From contig CACYLI010000006.1 of assembly GCA_902775285.1 (NCBI GenBank), positions 1-56,713 on the forward strand: DNA of 56,713 nucleotides, read 5' to 3'. Position numbers and translations under genes: made by a program. The notes under the pieces were generated by a model. That model was given only the letters and a program-made list of their open reading frames with translations, ran no database searches and was not told the origin of the DNA. Below are positions 23,971 through 34,361 of this stretch, piece after piece. Positions within the stretch are counted from its first letter, which is position 1. Each line of letters opens with the position of its first letter. This DNA comes from an uncultured Erysipelotrichaceae bacterium (GTDB taxonomy: Bacteria > Bacillota_I > Bacilli_A > RF39 > UBA660).

Positions 23971-24738
23971 ATGATGAAATATTATATAGAAAACTTATAT
24001 TTAGAAATAACTAGAAATTGTACGCTTGAATGTGCACATTGTTTTAAAGGGAAAAAACAAAATATAAATATGCCTCTTAATATAATAGATAAAGTTTTTA
24101 AAGATATAGATAAAATAGACTTTTTGTTACTTTGTGGTGGTGAAGTATTATTATGTGATAAAGAATTAGAAAGAGTTTATTTTAATATTAAAACTAATAA
24201 TATAAAAGTAAATTATATTTCAATAATAACTAATGCTACTATATTAAATTCAAATATTTTAAAAATATTAAAAGAACTATCTCTTATTTCTAATTTACAA
24301 ATATATATTTCTGGTGATAAGTTTCATTTTATGGAATTAGAAAAGAAAAAACTAGTAGATATCAGGAATAAAAATGTAAGAATATTAAAAGAATTATTGA
24401 ATGCTAAATGTTGGGATTATCAATATAATGAAGAATATAAAATTGATAAAGTTGGTAATGCTTTATTACTTACACAAAAAGATATTGATGAAATAAATAG
24501 TTGGAAAATAAAAACAAATTATAAAATCAAAAGTGAATATGAGACTAATCTTAAAAGAATTAGACATGCTAGTCCTTTTATAGTAAACAATAGCATATTT
24601 AGATATATTCAAGTAGATGCATGTGGAAATATTTCTCCTATTTATTATTCATATAATGAAGAAGACAATCTAGCATATGGAACTTTAAATAATGAAAATA
24701 GTTTTATTGAAAACATAAAACTAATAAAAAAAGATTAG
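23971..24738 (+). CDS. Radical SAM protein of unknown substrate
   Basis: 255 residues (start Met-Met; the second ATG at 23974 is also possible after AGGTG). The radical SAM cluster Cys17-X3-Cys21-X2-Cys24 is intact, followed by Leu-Cys-Gly-Gly-Glu (SAM-binding GGE) and Ile-Ile-Thr-Asn-Ala-Thr. The C-terminal part has only one further Cys (Asp-Ala-Cys-Gly-Asn-Ile), so a full SPASM domain with extra clusters is not present although this short motif resembles its start. No small peptide substrate gene is seen next to it. Reaction unknown; family assignment firm. Confidence 0.85.
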   Translation: MMKYYIENLYLEITRNCTLECAHCFKGKKQNINMPLNIIDKVFKDIDKIDFLLLCGGEVLLCDKELERVYFNIKTNNIKVNYISIITNATILNSNILKILKELSLISNLQIYISGDKFHFMELEKKKLVDIRNKNVRILKELLNAKCWDYQYNEEYKIDKVGNALLLTQKDIDEINSWKIKTNYKIKSEYETNLKRIRHASPFIVNNSIFRYIQVDACGNISPIYYSYNEEDNLAYGTLNNENSFIENIKLIKKD

Positions 24739-24754
24739 ATAACTAATCTTTTTA
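24727..24754. terminator. Bidirectional terminator between radical SAM and pfk genes
   Basis: AAAAGATTAG (24729-24738), loop ATAA, CTAATCTTTT (24743-24752). Both stop codons lie at or in the stem. Confidence 0.75.
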
Positions 24755-25960
24755 TTTGCGTACTAAATGAGTTACTACTCCATTTTTAAATATTGGTAAT
24801 AATTCTCCTTGAATTAATGGTCTTGCATAATCTAAAAATTCTTTTTTCATTTGTTTGTTTTTACTATCTATCCATTTAAGTGGTACTTTCTTTTCTACAT
24901 TTGCAATATCATGAATATCATATGTATCAACACTTGAATCAGAATTAATTATAGCCATTACTCCATTTTTTCCTTCATTTGCAGCTTCAACTGCTTTCAT
25001 TCCACTATTAATAGCATCATTAACATCAGCTAGTGATGATAAATGAGAAGCAGCTCTTTGAAGTGTAGAAAATTCAATTGCCCTTGTTTTTAATCCGGTT
25101 TTTTCTGCTACTATACTAGCAAGAGTACTAGCTGTTCCAGATAATTGCTTATGTCCAAAAGCATCTACTTTTCTATCTCCTGAAGAAAGTTCACATACAA
25201 ATTTTCCATCTTTTAAATGAATTCCTTCTGATACAGCAATTACTATACTTGATTTAGTTTTTCTTAATTTATCAATTCTATTTAAAAATTCATCTAAATC
25301 AAAATCTTCTTCTGGTAAATAGATAGCATCTACCCCTTCACAATTATCATCTTTACATAAAGAAGAGGCTGCTGTTAACCATCCAGCATGACGTCCCATT
25401 ATTTCAACTATACAAACTGTAAGTCTGCTTTGTGGAAATGATGAGTTATCTCTAATTATTTCTTTTAAAGAAGTTGCTATATATTTACAAGCACTTCCAT
25501 ATCCAGGACAATGATCAGTAATAGGTAAATCATTATCAATTGTTTTTGGAACTCCTACAAATAACTGATGTTTATTATTCTCTTTTGCATAATCAGATAA
25601 CATTTTAATTGTATCCATAGAATCATTTCCGCCAGCATAGAAAAATGCATCTATTTCATATTTATCTAATATTTCAAAAATACGTTCATATACTTTTTCA
25701 TTTCCTTCTACTTTTGGAAGTTTATATCTACAAGATCCTAAAAATGCACTTGGAGTTCTTTTTAATAGTTCAAAATTTTCTTCATTAGATAAATAATCAT
25801 CTAAATCAATAAAATTTTCTTCTAAAAATCCTTCTATTCCATATACCATTCCATATACTTTATTAACACCTAATTCTTTTGCTTTTTTATAAACTCCAGC
25901 TATACTTGAATTTATTACTGAAGTAGGTCCACCTGATTGACCAACTATTATATTTTTCAT
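24752..25960 (-). CDS. pfp: Pyrophosphate-type 6-phosphofructokinase
   Basis: 402 residues. The PFK fold starts with Gly-Gln-Ser-Gly-Gly-Pro-Thr. In the phosphoryl-donor site the sequence reads Gly-Gly-Asn-Asp-Ser, with Asp where ATP enzymes have Gly, and Pro-Lys-Thr-Ile-Asp-Asn-Asp, with Lys where ATP enzymes have Gly. Both are the known markers for PPi as donor. Met-Gly-Arg-His-Ala-Gly-Trp binds fructose 6-phosphate. The enzyme makes fructose 1,6-bisphosphate reversibly using PPi and saves ATP, fitting an anaerobic fermenter. TTGGAGG ribosome site. Confidence 0.9.
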   Translation of the reverse strand: MKNIIVGQSGGPTSVINSSIAGVYKKAKELGVNKVYGMVYGIEGFLEENFIDLDDYLSNEENFELLKRTPSAFLGSCRYKLPKVEGNEKVYERIFEILDKYEIDAFFYAGGNDSMDTIKMLSDYAKENNKHQLFVGVPKTIDNDLPITDHCPGYGSACKYIATSLKEIIRDNSSFPQSRLTVCIVEIMGRHAGWLTAASSLCKDDNCEGVDAIYLPEEDFDLDEFLNRIDKLRKTKSSIVIAVSEGIHLKDGKFVCELSSGDRKVDAFGHKQLSGTASTLASIVAEKTGLKTRAIEFSTLQRAASHLSSLADVNDAINSGMKAVEAANEGKNGVMAIINSDSSVDTYDIHDIANVEKKVPLKWIDSKNKQMKKEFLDYARPLIQGELLPIFKNGVVTHLVRK

Positions 25961-25985
25961 ACTTTTACCTCCAAAAAGTATTATA

Positions 25986-26017
25986 ACAAAAAAGAACTAT
26001 TTATTTAATAGTTCTTT
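25986..26017 (-). terminator. Terminator of the 25997 gene
   Basis: 10-bp perfect stem AAAGAACTAT (25991-26000) with ATAGTTCTTT (26008-26017), then six T on the minus strand; stop codon inside. Confidence 0.75.
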
Positions 26018-27631
26018 ACTATATTTTTTAATTAGATTATTTACTTTTCCTGTATCAAAATCCTCTCCTCTTATTTCATATAATAAGTTGGATTCTTCTA
26101 ATAGACTTTTGTTTCTTTCATATAAACTATCAAAGTTATTTTTAAGTTCTTCATTTTCATTAATTAGTTTTATTAATTCATTTAATATTCTCTTTAATTC
26201 TTGAGTATTCTTAACTTCTTTCTTTTCTTTTATAGCTTTTTTAAAATCATAGTATAATTTATTAAATTTATCATAAAAGTATCCTCTGTTATTTTTAAAA
26301 GTACTATTTATTTCTAAAATACTTATAATAAATCCAAATAATAAACAATCTAAAATAAGTAGTTCATTATAAGCATCTTTATCTAAAGATTTTCCATTGT
26401 CTTCATAAGTAGACATTTCTATTTCAATAAATGAATCTAAATAATCAGGTATTGTATCACCATTAAACTTTCTTAAAGTATGTTTTTCACCATCTACATT
26501 AAAATTTTCAATTCCATATTCATAATAATCTTTAGCTGTTTCTAAGTCATATTCACTTACATCATATAAAGTATATTTTCTTGAACTATTACTAGTAAAC
26601 TCATCATATTCTTTAATTGTTACTTTTTTTGATGGATTTATTTCAAATGAAATACTTTCAGAATACTTGGTATCATCATTAATAGTTGAATAAACTGAAG
26701 TAGACTCAATATAACTTTGTTTTGTTTGAACTTTCTTTTCTAATTTAGAAAGAAAAACACTAGCTCCACTTAATAATGATATAGAAAGTAATAAAGATAT
26801 TACTCTTTTCTTTATATACTTTCTTGTATCTTTAAGTTCCCATTTATTTGTAGTAATTCTTGTATCTTCCTTTAGACCATCATTTATTAAAGACTTTATT
26901 TTAATATTATTATCGTTAATTCTAGTTTTATATTCATTTAATCTATTAATAATAAAATTATTCTTATTTAGAATCTCATCATATTGAATTAATTTTTCTA
27001 TTAATTCAATATTTAAAAAACTACTATTAATACCTTCTTTTTGTATTTCATAAACTTTTTCTTTTAAGTCAATATCATCTTTTTTAATAACATTAATCTT
27101 TTCTACAATAATTTTGTTTAAATATGAATTATTAATACTTTCTTTTTTTACAAAATCATATAAACTACTATTACCATTTAATAATATTTCTATTTCCATA
27201 ACTCTAAATGTAGTTCTATATAATTTATCAATAATATCTTTTTCAACTTTATAATTTATAGTATTAGAATTAATAATAGAAACAATATTCATTTTTAATT
27301 CTTTAATAATACTATCTAATTCGTATTCAGAAATATTATCTTTTTTTAGTTTAGTATTAATCCAATCACATGAATAATTAACTCTATAATATACATCATA
27401 TTTTTTTATATCTTCTAATAATACTTTAATTTTTTTAGTACTATTATTATAGTCAATTAATAATTTTTTACTTTGATTACCTATACGATTTTGGTATTCT
27501 TCTTGAGTAATCTCATTTTTAATCATTCTATATTTACTCATATCAAATCCAATATTTTCTAAATTATTAATTGTTAATTCTAATGTTTGTAAATATGATT
27601 TGTAGACTATAATAGTATCTTTTTTTTGCAT
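25997..27631 (-). CDS. Large coiled-coil membrane protein, unknown
   Basis: 544 residues, not recognised. Residues 1-265 are helical and Lys/Asn/Ile/Glu-rich with probable coiled coils; a membrane helix lies at about 276-293 (Val-Ile-Ser-Leu-Leu-Leu-Ser-Ile-Ser-Leu-Leu-Ser-Gly-Ala). Residues 300-420 form a polar, beta-like segment and a second hydrophobic stretch occurs near 429-443. The last 100 residues are again charged coiled coil. The first 16 residues have no signal. One or two membrane passes are possible. Single-gene transcript between pfk and trmK, with its own terminator. Function unknown. Confidence 0.6.
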   Translation of the reverse strand: MQKKDTIIVYKSYLQTLELTINNLENIGFDMSKYRMIKNEITQEEYQNRIGNQSKKLLIDYNNSTKKIKVLLEDIKKYDVYYRVNYSCDWINTKLKKDNISEYELDSIIKELKMNIVSIINSNTINYKVEKDIIDKLYRTTFRVMEIEILLNGNSSLYDFVKKESINNSYLNKIIVEKINVIKKDDIDLKEKVYEIQKEGINSSFLNIELIEKLIQYDEILNKNNFIINRLNEYKTRINDNNIKIKSLINDGLKEDTRITTNKWELKDTRKYIKKRVISLLLSISLLSGASVFLSKLEKKVQTKQSYIESTSVYSTINDDTKYSESISFEINPSKKVTIKEYDEFTSNSSRKYTLYDVSEYDLETAKDYYEYGIENFNVDGEKHTLRKFNGDTIPDYLDSFIEIEMSTYEDNGKSLDKDAYNELLILDCLLFGFIISILEINSTFKNNRGYFYDKFNKLYYDFKKAIKEKKEVKNTQELKRILNELIKLINENEELKNNFDSLYERNKSLLEESNLLYEIRGEDFDTGKVNNLIKKYSKELLNK

Positions 27632-27683
27632 TTTCCTCTCCTAAAGTGAGGTTTATTATATCACAAAATGAATCATTCATCAA

Positions 27684-27711
27684 TAAAAAAGACTATTTAT
27701 TAATAGTCTTT
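27684..27711 (-). terminator. Terminator of dnaG-sigA-trmK
   Basis: AAAGACTATT (27688-27697) with AATAGTCTTT (27702-27711), T run; includes the trmK stop at 27693. Confidence 0.75.
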
Positions 27712-28319
27712 AATTTATTATTAATTAAATTAATCATTTTATCTATTTTATTATTCTTATCTTTTGATGTTTTTTTAATATTTTGATACTTTTTTAATAA
27801 ATATAGTAAGTATTCTTGATAAGTATTTAAATCTTTATGATTTTTCCCAAGTAATATATCTTCTTCTGTTAATTTATCATTACCTTCTTTAAATAATATT
27901 AAATTATAAAATTTATTATTTTCATTTATTATTTGTTCACTTTCAATTTTATAATTTAACTCATTTAATCTTTCTCTTAAAATATCATGATAATTATTAG
28001 AAATAGTTATTATCTTTTTAAATCTAAGATTTGTATTTAAAAGAATATCTATTATAGTATGAGTTCCCATACCTGATAAAACTAATGTATCTGCTTCCCC
28101 CTCTTTAATTTTATCTAATCCATTTGATACTCTTAAATCAACTAGACTTTTATCAACTTTACTTCTTGCATTATTAATAACTTTTTCACTTATATCTACC
28201 GCTATAGATGGTTGATTTCTTTTTGATAACATGATGCTTAGCTTTGCTTGATCACACCCTACATCAACTACTTTATCTTTTATATCTATATATGAGTAGA
28301 TTTCTTCTATTCTATTCAA
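27693..28319 (-). CDS. trmK: tRNA m1A22 methyltransferase
   Basis: 208 residues. TrmK methylates N1 of A22 in tRNA using SAM. The Rossmann motif [11 protein letters not shown] (17-27) is the family's Gly-X-Asp-His/Gln-Ala signature, and Leu-Val-Leu-Ser-Gly-Met-Gly-Thr (77-84) is the second conserved block. The C-terminal coiled coil seen in Bacillus TrmK is present. It overlaps the sigA stop by 8 bases, the usual neighbourhood in Firmicutes (dnaG-sigA-trmK). Confidence 0.92.
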   Translation of the reverse strand: MNRIEEIYSYIDIKDKVVDVGCDQAKLSIMLSKRNQPSIAVDISEKVINNARSKVDKSLVDLRVSNGLDKIKEGEADTLVLSGMGTHTIIDILLNTNLRFKKIITISNNYHDILRERLNELNYKIESEQIINENNKFYNLILFKEGNDKLTEEDILLGKNHKDLNTYQEYLLYLLKKYQNIKKTSKDKNNKIDKMINLINNKLKTINK

Positions 28320-29403
28320 TTAAGAAATCTCTTAATTTCTTAGCTCTAGATGGGTGTCTTAATTTTCTTAGAGCTTTTGCTTCTATTTGTCTAATTCTTT
28401 CACGTGTTACCTTGAATTGTTTTCCAACTTCTTCTAAAGTATGACTAGAACCATCAAATAATCCAAATCTTAATTCTAATACTTCTTTTTCTCTTACAGT
28501 AAGAGTATCTAATACTTCACGAAGCTCATCTTTAAGAATTTCATAAGTAGCAAATTCTTCTGGTGACATAGTTCTTTCATCAGCAAGAAAGTCTCCTAAA
28601 TGTGAATCATCTTCTTCTCCAATTGGAGTTTCTAGTGATACTGGGTCTTGACTTATTTTTCTTATTTCAGCTATTTTATCAACTGAAAGTCCCATCTTTT
28701 TAGATAATTCTTGATCAGTTGGTTCCCTATTTAATTCTAAAGTCATTTGTCTTTCAATTCTAGCCATTTTGTTAATTGTTTCAACCATATGAACTGGAAC
28801 TCTAATTGTTCTTGCTTGATCAGCCAAAGCACGAGTTATAGCTTGTCTAATCCACCATGTAGCATATGTACTAAATTTATATCCTTTATCATAATCAAAT
28901 TTTTCTACAGCTTTCATTAAACCTATATTTCCTTCTTGAATTAAATCAAGAAATAATAGTCCACGTCCAACATATCTTTTAGCAATACTTACAACTAAAC
29001 GTAAGTTAGATTCAGCAAGTATATTCTTTGCTTGTTCATCCCCTTCAGCAACTCTTTTAGATAATTCTTGTTCTTCTTCTAAAGTAAGAAGACTTATTTT
29101 ACCTATTTCTTTTAAATACATTCTTACATTATCATTAACAGACATATCTTTACTTTCATCAGGTACATCATCAATAATAATATCATTTTTTAAATCTATT
29201 TCTTCATTTCCATCTTCATCTTCTGCTCGAACTTCGATATTATTTTCTGTTAATGTATTATATAATTTATCTAATGCATTACTATCAAGCTCTAAATCAA
29301 TTGTTTTTTTAGCTATTTGTTCATAAGTCAAATATCCTTGTTCTTTTCCAAGTTTAACTAATTCTTCTATTCTTTCATCAAATGTTTTAATATTATTTAC
29401 CAT
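28312..29403 (-). CDS. sigA: Primary sigma factor SigA (RpoD)
   Basis: 363 residues, Bacillus SigA size. Residues 1-75 are region 1.1-like; region 1.2 to 2.4 is typical ([11 protein letters not shown], then [10 protein letters not shown]), and region 4.2 ends the protein ([15 protein letters not shown]). It reads the TTGACA/TATAAT promoters that are frequent in this window. Its start overlaps dnaG by 7 bases, so translation is coupled. Confidence 0.97.
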   Translation of the reverse strand: MVNNIKTFDERIEELVKLGKEQGYLTYEQIAKKTIDLELDSNALDKLYNTLTENNIEVRAEDEDGNEEIDLKNDIIIDDVPDESKDMSVNDNVRMYLKEIGKISLLTLEEEQELSKRVAEGDEQAKNILAESNLRLVVSIAKRYVGRGLLFLDLIQEGNIGLMKAVEKFDYDKGYKFSTYATWWIRQAITRALADQARTIRVPVHMVETINKMARIERQMTLELNREPTDQELSKKMGLSVDKIAEIRKISQDPVSLETPIGEEDDSHLGDFLADERTMSPEEFATYEILKDELREVLDTLTVREKEVLELRFGLFDGSSHTLEEVGKQFKVTRERIRQIEAKALRKLRHPSRAKKLRDFLIE

Positions 29404-31130
29404 TTTAGCACTTCCTTCTTTATAATTTCTATTTTTTTAGCTATTTCTATTTTTTTATTAATATCTAATGTTTCATTCATTTCTTTTTTTAATGATTCAA
29501 CTCTTTTTTCAATTGAATACTTTTTTATTGTGTTGATATAATCATCTAATTCTTCATTTGTATACTCATCTTCATTATGATATTTCATTACTTCTTTTAA
29601 TGTTTCTTGTAAATTATTATCTTCACTAATATAGTCAATAAAATCACTATATTCAAAATATCCATATTCATTCCTAAACTCAATTATTCTATAGGCTAAG
29701 TTAGACATATTATCATGAACTAGATACCCAAGTGAATTTTCAAAATATAATATAACATCATCATGATGTAACATCAAGTATAAAATTCTAATTTCACTAA
29801 TATCATATTTATTATATTTCTTTTTAGGTATTTCTTTTTTTTCTATAATATTCTTTTTACCAGTTATTTTAATTTTATTTTTTAAAATACTATCATCTAT
29901 TCCAAATTCTTCTGATAATTCTTTTATTTTTAATTCTTTTAATATATCATCATCAATATCATTTAATGTCTTTATTGCTTCATTTATATACTTACTTATT
30001 TCAACAGTATCTTTTAAGTTCTTTTTAGATTTTAAATAATTAAACTTAAAATCAATAAATGACATTCTATTATTATAAGCATTATCAAATGCATCTTTTC
30101 CTTTATTAATAATATATTCATCGCTATCTTTATAATCATCAAATACTATAACACTAACATCAATATTATTTTTTATTAATTCTTCACCAATATTAATAGT
30201 TGCATTTTTACCAGCTTCATCTTGATCAAGATTTAATACAACTTTACATTTATATTTAAGAATCTTATCTAAATGATCCTTAGTAAGTGCTGTACCCATT
30301 AAAGCTACTACATTATTATAACCAATAGTAGCCATTCTAATAGTATCCATAAATCCTTCAGTAATAATTATTTCTTTACTTTTTTTAATATTTATTAGTG
30401 CATTGTTTATATTATAAAATGTTAAACTTTTTTTAAATATAATAGTTTCTTTAGAATTTGAATATTTAGAAAGAGTCACATCATTTAAATCTTCTTTTAA
30501 ATATTTTCTTCCAGAAAAAGCAATAACATTATTATTTTCATCAATAATTGGGAAAATGATTCTATTTTGAAAAGTATCATAAATTCTTCCATTTATTTCT
30601 TTAACTATATCTATTTCTAACAAATCATTAATATCATATTTCTTAGATAATACTTCATGAATTCTATTATCAGAAAGCCCAATATTGAATAAATTAATAA
30701 TGTCTTTATTTATTTTTCTTTGACTCAAATAATCTAATGCTTCTTTTCCACCTTTAGAAACTAAATTATTTTTAAAATACTTATTAACAGTATCATTTAT
30801 TTCATAATATTTATCATATTTGGTATTTGTTTTTTTAGGAGTAGAAATATCTAATTTGATTCCAGCTCTATCAGCAAGTATTTTTAAAGCTTCAGCAAAA
30901 CTTACACCATTATATTTTTGTACAAATGTTATAACATTTCCACTTTCTCCACATGAAAAACATTTATATATTTGTTTATCACTATGTACACTAAATGATG
31001 GACTATGATCATCATGAAAAGGACAAAGAGCTTTATTCTTTTCATTAAGATTAATATAACTACCAATAACATCTACTATATCATTTTTAGACTTTATTTC
31101 ATCTATTATGTCTTTAGAAACAAATGCCAT
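29397..31130 (-). CDS. dnaG: DNA primase
   Basis: 577 residues. The zinc-binding domain has Cys36, His39, Cys57 and Cys60 (Cys-Pro-Phe-His; Cys-Phe-Ser-Cys-Gly). The catalytic core follows, with Val-Ile-Ala-Phe-Ser-Gly-Arg and a Toprim segment Ile-Ile-Thr-Glu-Gly-Phe-Met-Asp, then Leu-Asn-Leu-Asp-Gln-Asp-Glu-Ala-Gly. A DnaB-interacting helical C-terminus is present. It makes replication primers. GGAGGG ribosome site; extended -10 promoter (TGATATAAT, 31207-31212 on the minus strand). Heads the dnaG-sigA-trmK operon. Confidence 0.95.
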   Translation of the reverse strand: MAFVSKDIIDEIKSKNDIVDVIGSYINLNEKNKALCPFHDDHSPSFSVHSDKQIYKCFSCGESGNVITFVQKYNGVSFAEALKILADRAGIKLDISTPKKTNTKYDKYYEINDTVNKYFKNNLVSKGGKEALDYLSQRKINKDIINLFNIGLSDNRIHEVLSKKYDINDLLEIDIVKEINGRIYDTFQNRIIFPIIDENNNVIAFSGRKYLKEDLNDVTLSKYSNSKETIIFKKSLTFYNINNALINIKKSKEIIITEGFMDTIRMATIGYNNVVALMGTALTKDHLDKILKYKCKVVLNLDQDEAGKNATINIGEELIKNNIDVSVIVFDDYKDSDEYIINKGKDAFDNAYNNRMSFIDFKFNYLKSKKNLKDTVEISKYINEAIKTLNDIDDDILKELKIKELSEEFGIDDSILKNKIKITGKKNIIEKKEIPKKKYNKYDISEIRILYLMLHHDDVILYFENSLGYLVHDNMSNLAYRIIEFRNEYGYFEYSDFIDYISEDNNLQETLKEVMKYHNEDEYTNEELDDYINTIKKYSIEKRVESLKKEMNETLDINKKIEIAKKIEIIKKEVLKW

Positions 31131-31223
31131 TTTGCCCTCCTAATAAATATATACGACAAAAAAACACAAAACACTTCTTTTTTTTATATTTTTTTAAAAC
31201 GAGCATATTATATCACAAAATAA

Positions 31224-31255
31224 AGAAAAAGAACACTTTATTTTCAAAGTATTCT
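31224..31255 (-). terminator. Terminator of the ABC transporter gene
   Basis: 10-bp stem (31230-31239 with 31246-31255, one G-U on the minus strand) followed by TTTTT. Confidence 0.65.
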
Positions 31256-33744
31256 TATTTATTTAATATAACATCTATTGGTTTAACTTCATTAACTTTA
31301 TTAATTAAAAGTATAGTAATAATTAATGTAATAAATATATCAAACATAAAAACTATTAAGGGAACTAACATATTAATTACTATTCCGTTTAATATAAAAT
31401 AAGTATTTCCAAATATAGAATTATTTAATATTTTACATTCTATTAACCATATAATTAATCCAAATACAAATGATATTATATTTATTAGTAAAGTTTCACA
31501 TCCAAATATTTTAAGAATATCTTTTAACGTTGCTCCACTACTTCTAAGAATTCCAATTTGTTTCTTAAAGCTCATTATACTATTAGATATAAAATTTAGT
31601 ATTAATAATGAAGTAAATATTATAAATACAAGAGCAAGTGTTAATAAATAAGATCTAATCATTTTATAAACGTATATTACATATGATACTCTAAGTGAAT
31701 TATCATAACTAACTAAATACTTATTTCCTTCTGTATTATATTCATCATCATATAGTACATTTAGTTTTTCATATACATTTTTTAATGCTTTATCTTCATC
31801 ACAATATATAATTGTTGAAGTAATTTTCTTTTCAGAATTTGTGTATTCACCCTCATATTCACTACTTATATAATTATTATTATCATATGAAACACCAATA
31901 ACTTTTAATTCATTTGATGAACTATTTAAACTATTATTTATAAGAGTAACTACTTTATTATTAAGTTTTCCTTCTTTAATATATTCTTTTGTGTAATTCT
32001 TAATAATATCATCATAAACTAAATTAGAATGTATATCTATATAACTATCTAAATTAGAATTATAATCGTTCATAAATAATCTTAATGTATTCATAGATAT
32101 TATTACTTCATTTTTATTAATAACATCAATTTCACTATCTTTATTTTCAAGATTAATGTATTTTATCTTATTTTTTAATAACCTAATATTTTTATCTTCA
32201 TTATTATTAGATCTTATGTGTAAATTATCTATATTTAGATTGTTTTCTAATTCAATATCATTAATAAAATTATTATTTACATATATTAAATTAGATTTTT
32301 TTGTATATACTTCATTATAATATCTTTCAAAATCATTTGACCAAAACTCTCCAGTTATAAAAGATCTTCTAAATACTTTATTATCATCATCAACAATACC
32401 AACTATTCTAACATCATGAGTTGATAGTCTAATACTCTTTTTATCATTTACTATATCTTCATAACTATTTGGTTTATATAATTCATTATTAATATCATAT
32501 ACTCCAAATAGAATTATATAATCTGCAAAATATTTATGAATAACTATTTCATTATTATTTTCAGGATAAGATCCAATTATTTTATTTATTATTCTAGTAT
32601 CCTCTAAAGAAACAAAATTACTACTATTTGGAATAAATGTATATGCTTTATTATCTCTATACTCTTCACTTACTTCTCCAAATTTAAAACCTAAATTGTT
32701 TCCATTTTCTATAAGTAAATACTTATTATTAGCTTTACTATTCGTAACTTTTTCTAAATATTCAATATTATCTTTTTCTAAATATAAAGCTTTTTCTTGT
32801 CTATTACCATTATCATCATACATTACATTTCTATAATCAATATTTAAATTATATGTTTTATTATCTTTCATAGTATTTATTAATAAATCATTTTCATTAA
32901 ATAAACTTACATTTAAAGCAAAGCACATAAATGATATAGAAATCATTGTAAGTAAAATAGTTAATACTAATCTTAAAGGATTACTCATTAAATAAGAATA
33001 AGCTAATTTAAATATATAATTAAATGGTAGTTTTGATTTTTCTAATTTAATATCTTCATCATTTTTCTTAATACTAAATTTCTTACTATCACTTAAAACT
33101 TTTCCATCTTCAATTTTAATAATTCTATCAGCAAAATTATAAGCAGAATCTATATCATGTGATACAACTATTACTAAAGATGTTTTACTTATTTCTTTTA
33201 ATATACTAAATATTTGATCTGTTGATTTTCTATCTAAATTACCAGTAGGTTCATCTGCAAGTATTAATTTAGGTTTTTTAATAATAGCTCTTGTTATTGA
33301 AACTCTTTGTTTTTGACCACCTGATAATTCATTAATATTTCTATTTTCTAGATTACTCAAGTCTACTTGCTTAAGAATTTTCTTTATTTCACCTTTATCT
33401 TCTTTATTTTGAAGTTTTAAAGATAAATTGATATTTTCATATACATTTAATTCTTCTAATAAATTAAATTCTTGAAATATAAAGCCAACATATGAATTTC
33501 TATAATAATCTAATTCTTTATCATTTAATTTTAAAATATTTTTATTATTAATTAGAATCTCTCCACTATCAGCTCCATCTAATCCACCAAGTAAATTTAA
33601 TAGTGTACTTTTACCACTACCGCTTTTACCTACTATAAAAATAAGACCAGTATCATCAAAAGATAAATTAATACCATTAATAGCTTTTGTATCAATACTT
33701 TTTTTAGATTTATAAGTTTTTCTTAGATTTTTTATCTCTATCAT
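31255..33744 (-). CDS. ABC transporter, ATPase fused to FtsX-type permease
   Basis: 829 residues from the ATG at 33744 after AGGAGAT; the longer frame (33783) has no site. Residues 1-225 are an ATPase of the LolD/MacB type: Gly-Lys-Ser-Gly-Ser-Gly-Lys-Ser-Thr, Leu-Ser-Gly-Gly-Gln-Lys-Gln-Arg and Leu-Ala-Asp-Glu-Pro-Thr-Gly. A membrane helix at about 252-278 starts a long extracytoplasmic domain (about 280-690), and three helices at the C-terminus complete an FtsX/MacB permease. Such fused type VII ABC proteins export or sense peptides or extract lipids. No two-component system is adjacent; the substrate is unknown. Confidence 0.9.
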   Translation of the reverse strand: MIEIKNLRKTYKSKKSIDTKAINGINLSFDDTGLIFIVGKSGSGKSTLLNLLGGLDGADSGEILINNKNILKLNDKELDYYRNSYVGFIFQEFNLLEELNVYENINLSLKLQNKEDKGEIKKILKQVDLSNLENRNINELSGGQKQRVSITRAIIKKPKLILADEPTGNLDRKSTDQIFSILKEISKTSLVIVVSHDIDSAYNFADRIIKIEDGKVLSDSKKFSIKKNDEDIKLEKSKLPFNYIFKLAYSYLMSNPLRLVLTILLTMISISFMCFALNVSLFNENDLLINTMKDNKTYNLNIDYRNVMYDDNGNRQEKALYLEKDNIEYLEKVTNSKANNKYLLIENGNNLGFKFGEVSEEYRDNKAYTFIPNSSNFVSLEDTRIINKIIGSYPENNNEIVIHKYFADYIILFGVYDINNELYKPNSYEDIVNDKKSIRLSTHDVRIVGIVDDDNKVFRRSFITGEFWSNDFERYYNEVYTKKSNLIYVNNNFINDIELENNLNIDNLHIRSNNNEDKNIRLLKNKIKYINLENKDSEIDVINKNEVIISMNTLRLFMNDYNSNLDSYIDIHSNLVYDDIIKNYTKEYIKEGKLNNKVVTLINNSLNSSSNELKVIGVSYDNNNYISSEYEGEYTNSEKKITSTIIYCDEDKALKNVYEKLNVLYDDEYNTEGNKYLVSYDNSLRVSYVIYVYKMIRSYLLTLALVFIIFTSLLILNFISNSIMSFKKQIGILRSSGATLKDILKIFGCETLLINIISFVFGLIIWLIECKILNNSIFGNTYFILNGIVINMLVPLIVFMFDIFITLIITILLINKVNEVKPIDVILNK

Positions 33745-33785
33745 ATTATCTCCTAGTATAAATTTTATCATAAAATTAGGCAATT

Positions 33786-33806
33786 AAAAAGACTAAATAT
33801 TAGTCC
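33786..33806 (-). terminator. Terminator of the scpA-scpB transcript
   Basis: GACTAA (33791-33796) with TTAGTC (33800-33805), then TTTTT on the minus strand; overlaps the scpB stop at 33800. Confidence 0.55.
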
Positions 33807-34360
33807 TCTTTATAACTTGATTCATATAAATCTCCACTTTCGTTTTCTACTTTTTCTTGAATTATTAATTCTGGTAAATCTTCTTTAGATGAAAGACCAA
33901 AATAATCAAGAAAATCATTTGTGGTTTTATATAAATTAGGTTTTCCAATTGCATCAGATTTTCCACAGGTTTTTAAGAAACCTCGAGCTAGTAATCTTCT
34001 AACTATTTGAGATGAATTAACTCCTCTAATATCATCTATTTGAAGTCTTGTAATTGGTTCATTGTATGCTACAATTGCTAAAACTTCTAATGCTGCATTT
34101 GATAGATTTGTTGTTTTAGTATCACTTACTAATTTTTCATAATAATCTTTATGTTCTTCTTTAGTTGTTAACTTAAATGTATTACCTAAATAAGAAATTC
34201 TAAGTCCTCTATCATTACTTTCATAATCTTTTTTTAATTCCATTAGAAGATTTTTGATTTCATTATCATCTACATTTAATATTTTTTTCATTTCATTTAA
34301 AGTTGTACCTTCATCTCCAACTATAAATAATATTCCTTCTAGTACTGCTTTTAAGTTCAT
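33800..34360 (-). CDS. scpB: Chromosome segregation and condensation protein ScpB
   Basis: 186 residues from the ATG at 34360 (the frame opens at a TTG three codons earlier). Two winged-helix domains are visible: Ala-Val-Leu-Glu-Gly-Ile-Leu-Phe at the start and Ala-Ala-Leu-Glu-Val-Leu-Ala-Ile-Val-Ala-Tyr-Asn-Glu-Pro-Ile-Thr-Arg in the middle, the latter being the family hallmark, with Ile-Arg-Gly-Val-Asn-Ser. ScpB joins ScpA and Smc in condensin. The start overlaps the scpA stop region. The smc gene is not in the window. Confidence 0.95.
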   Translation of the reverse strand: MNLKAVLEGILFIVGDEGTTLNEMKKILNVDDNEIKNLLMELKKDYESNDRGLRISYLGNTFKLTTKEEHKDYYEKLVSDTKTTNLSNAALEVLAIVAYNEPITRLQIDDIRGVNSSQIVRRLLARGFLKTCGKSDAIGKPNLYKTTNDFLDYFGLSSKEDLPELIIQEKVENESGDLYESSYKED

Positions 34361-34361
34361 T

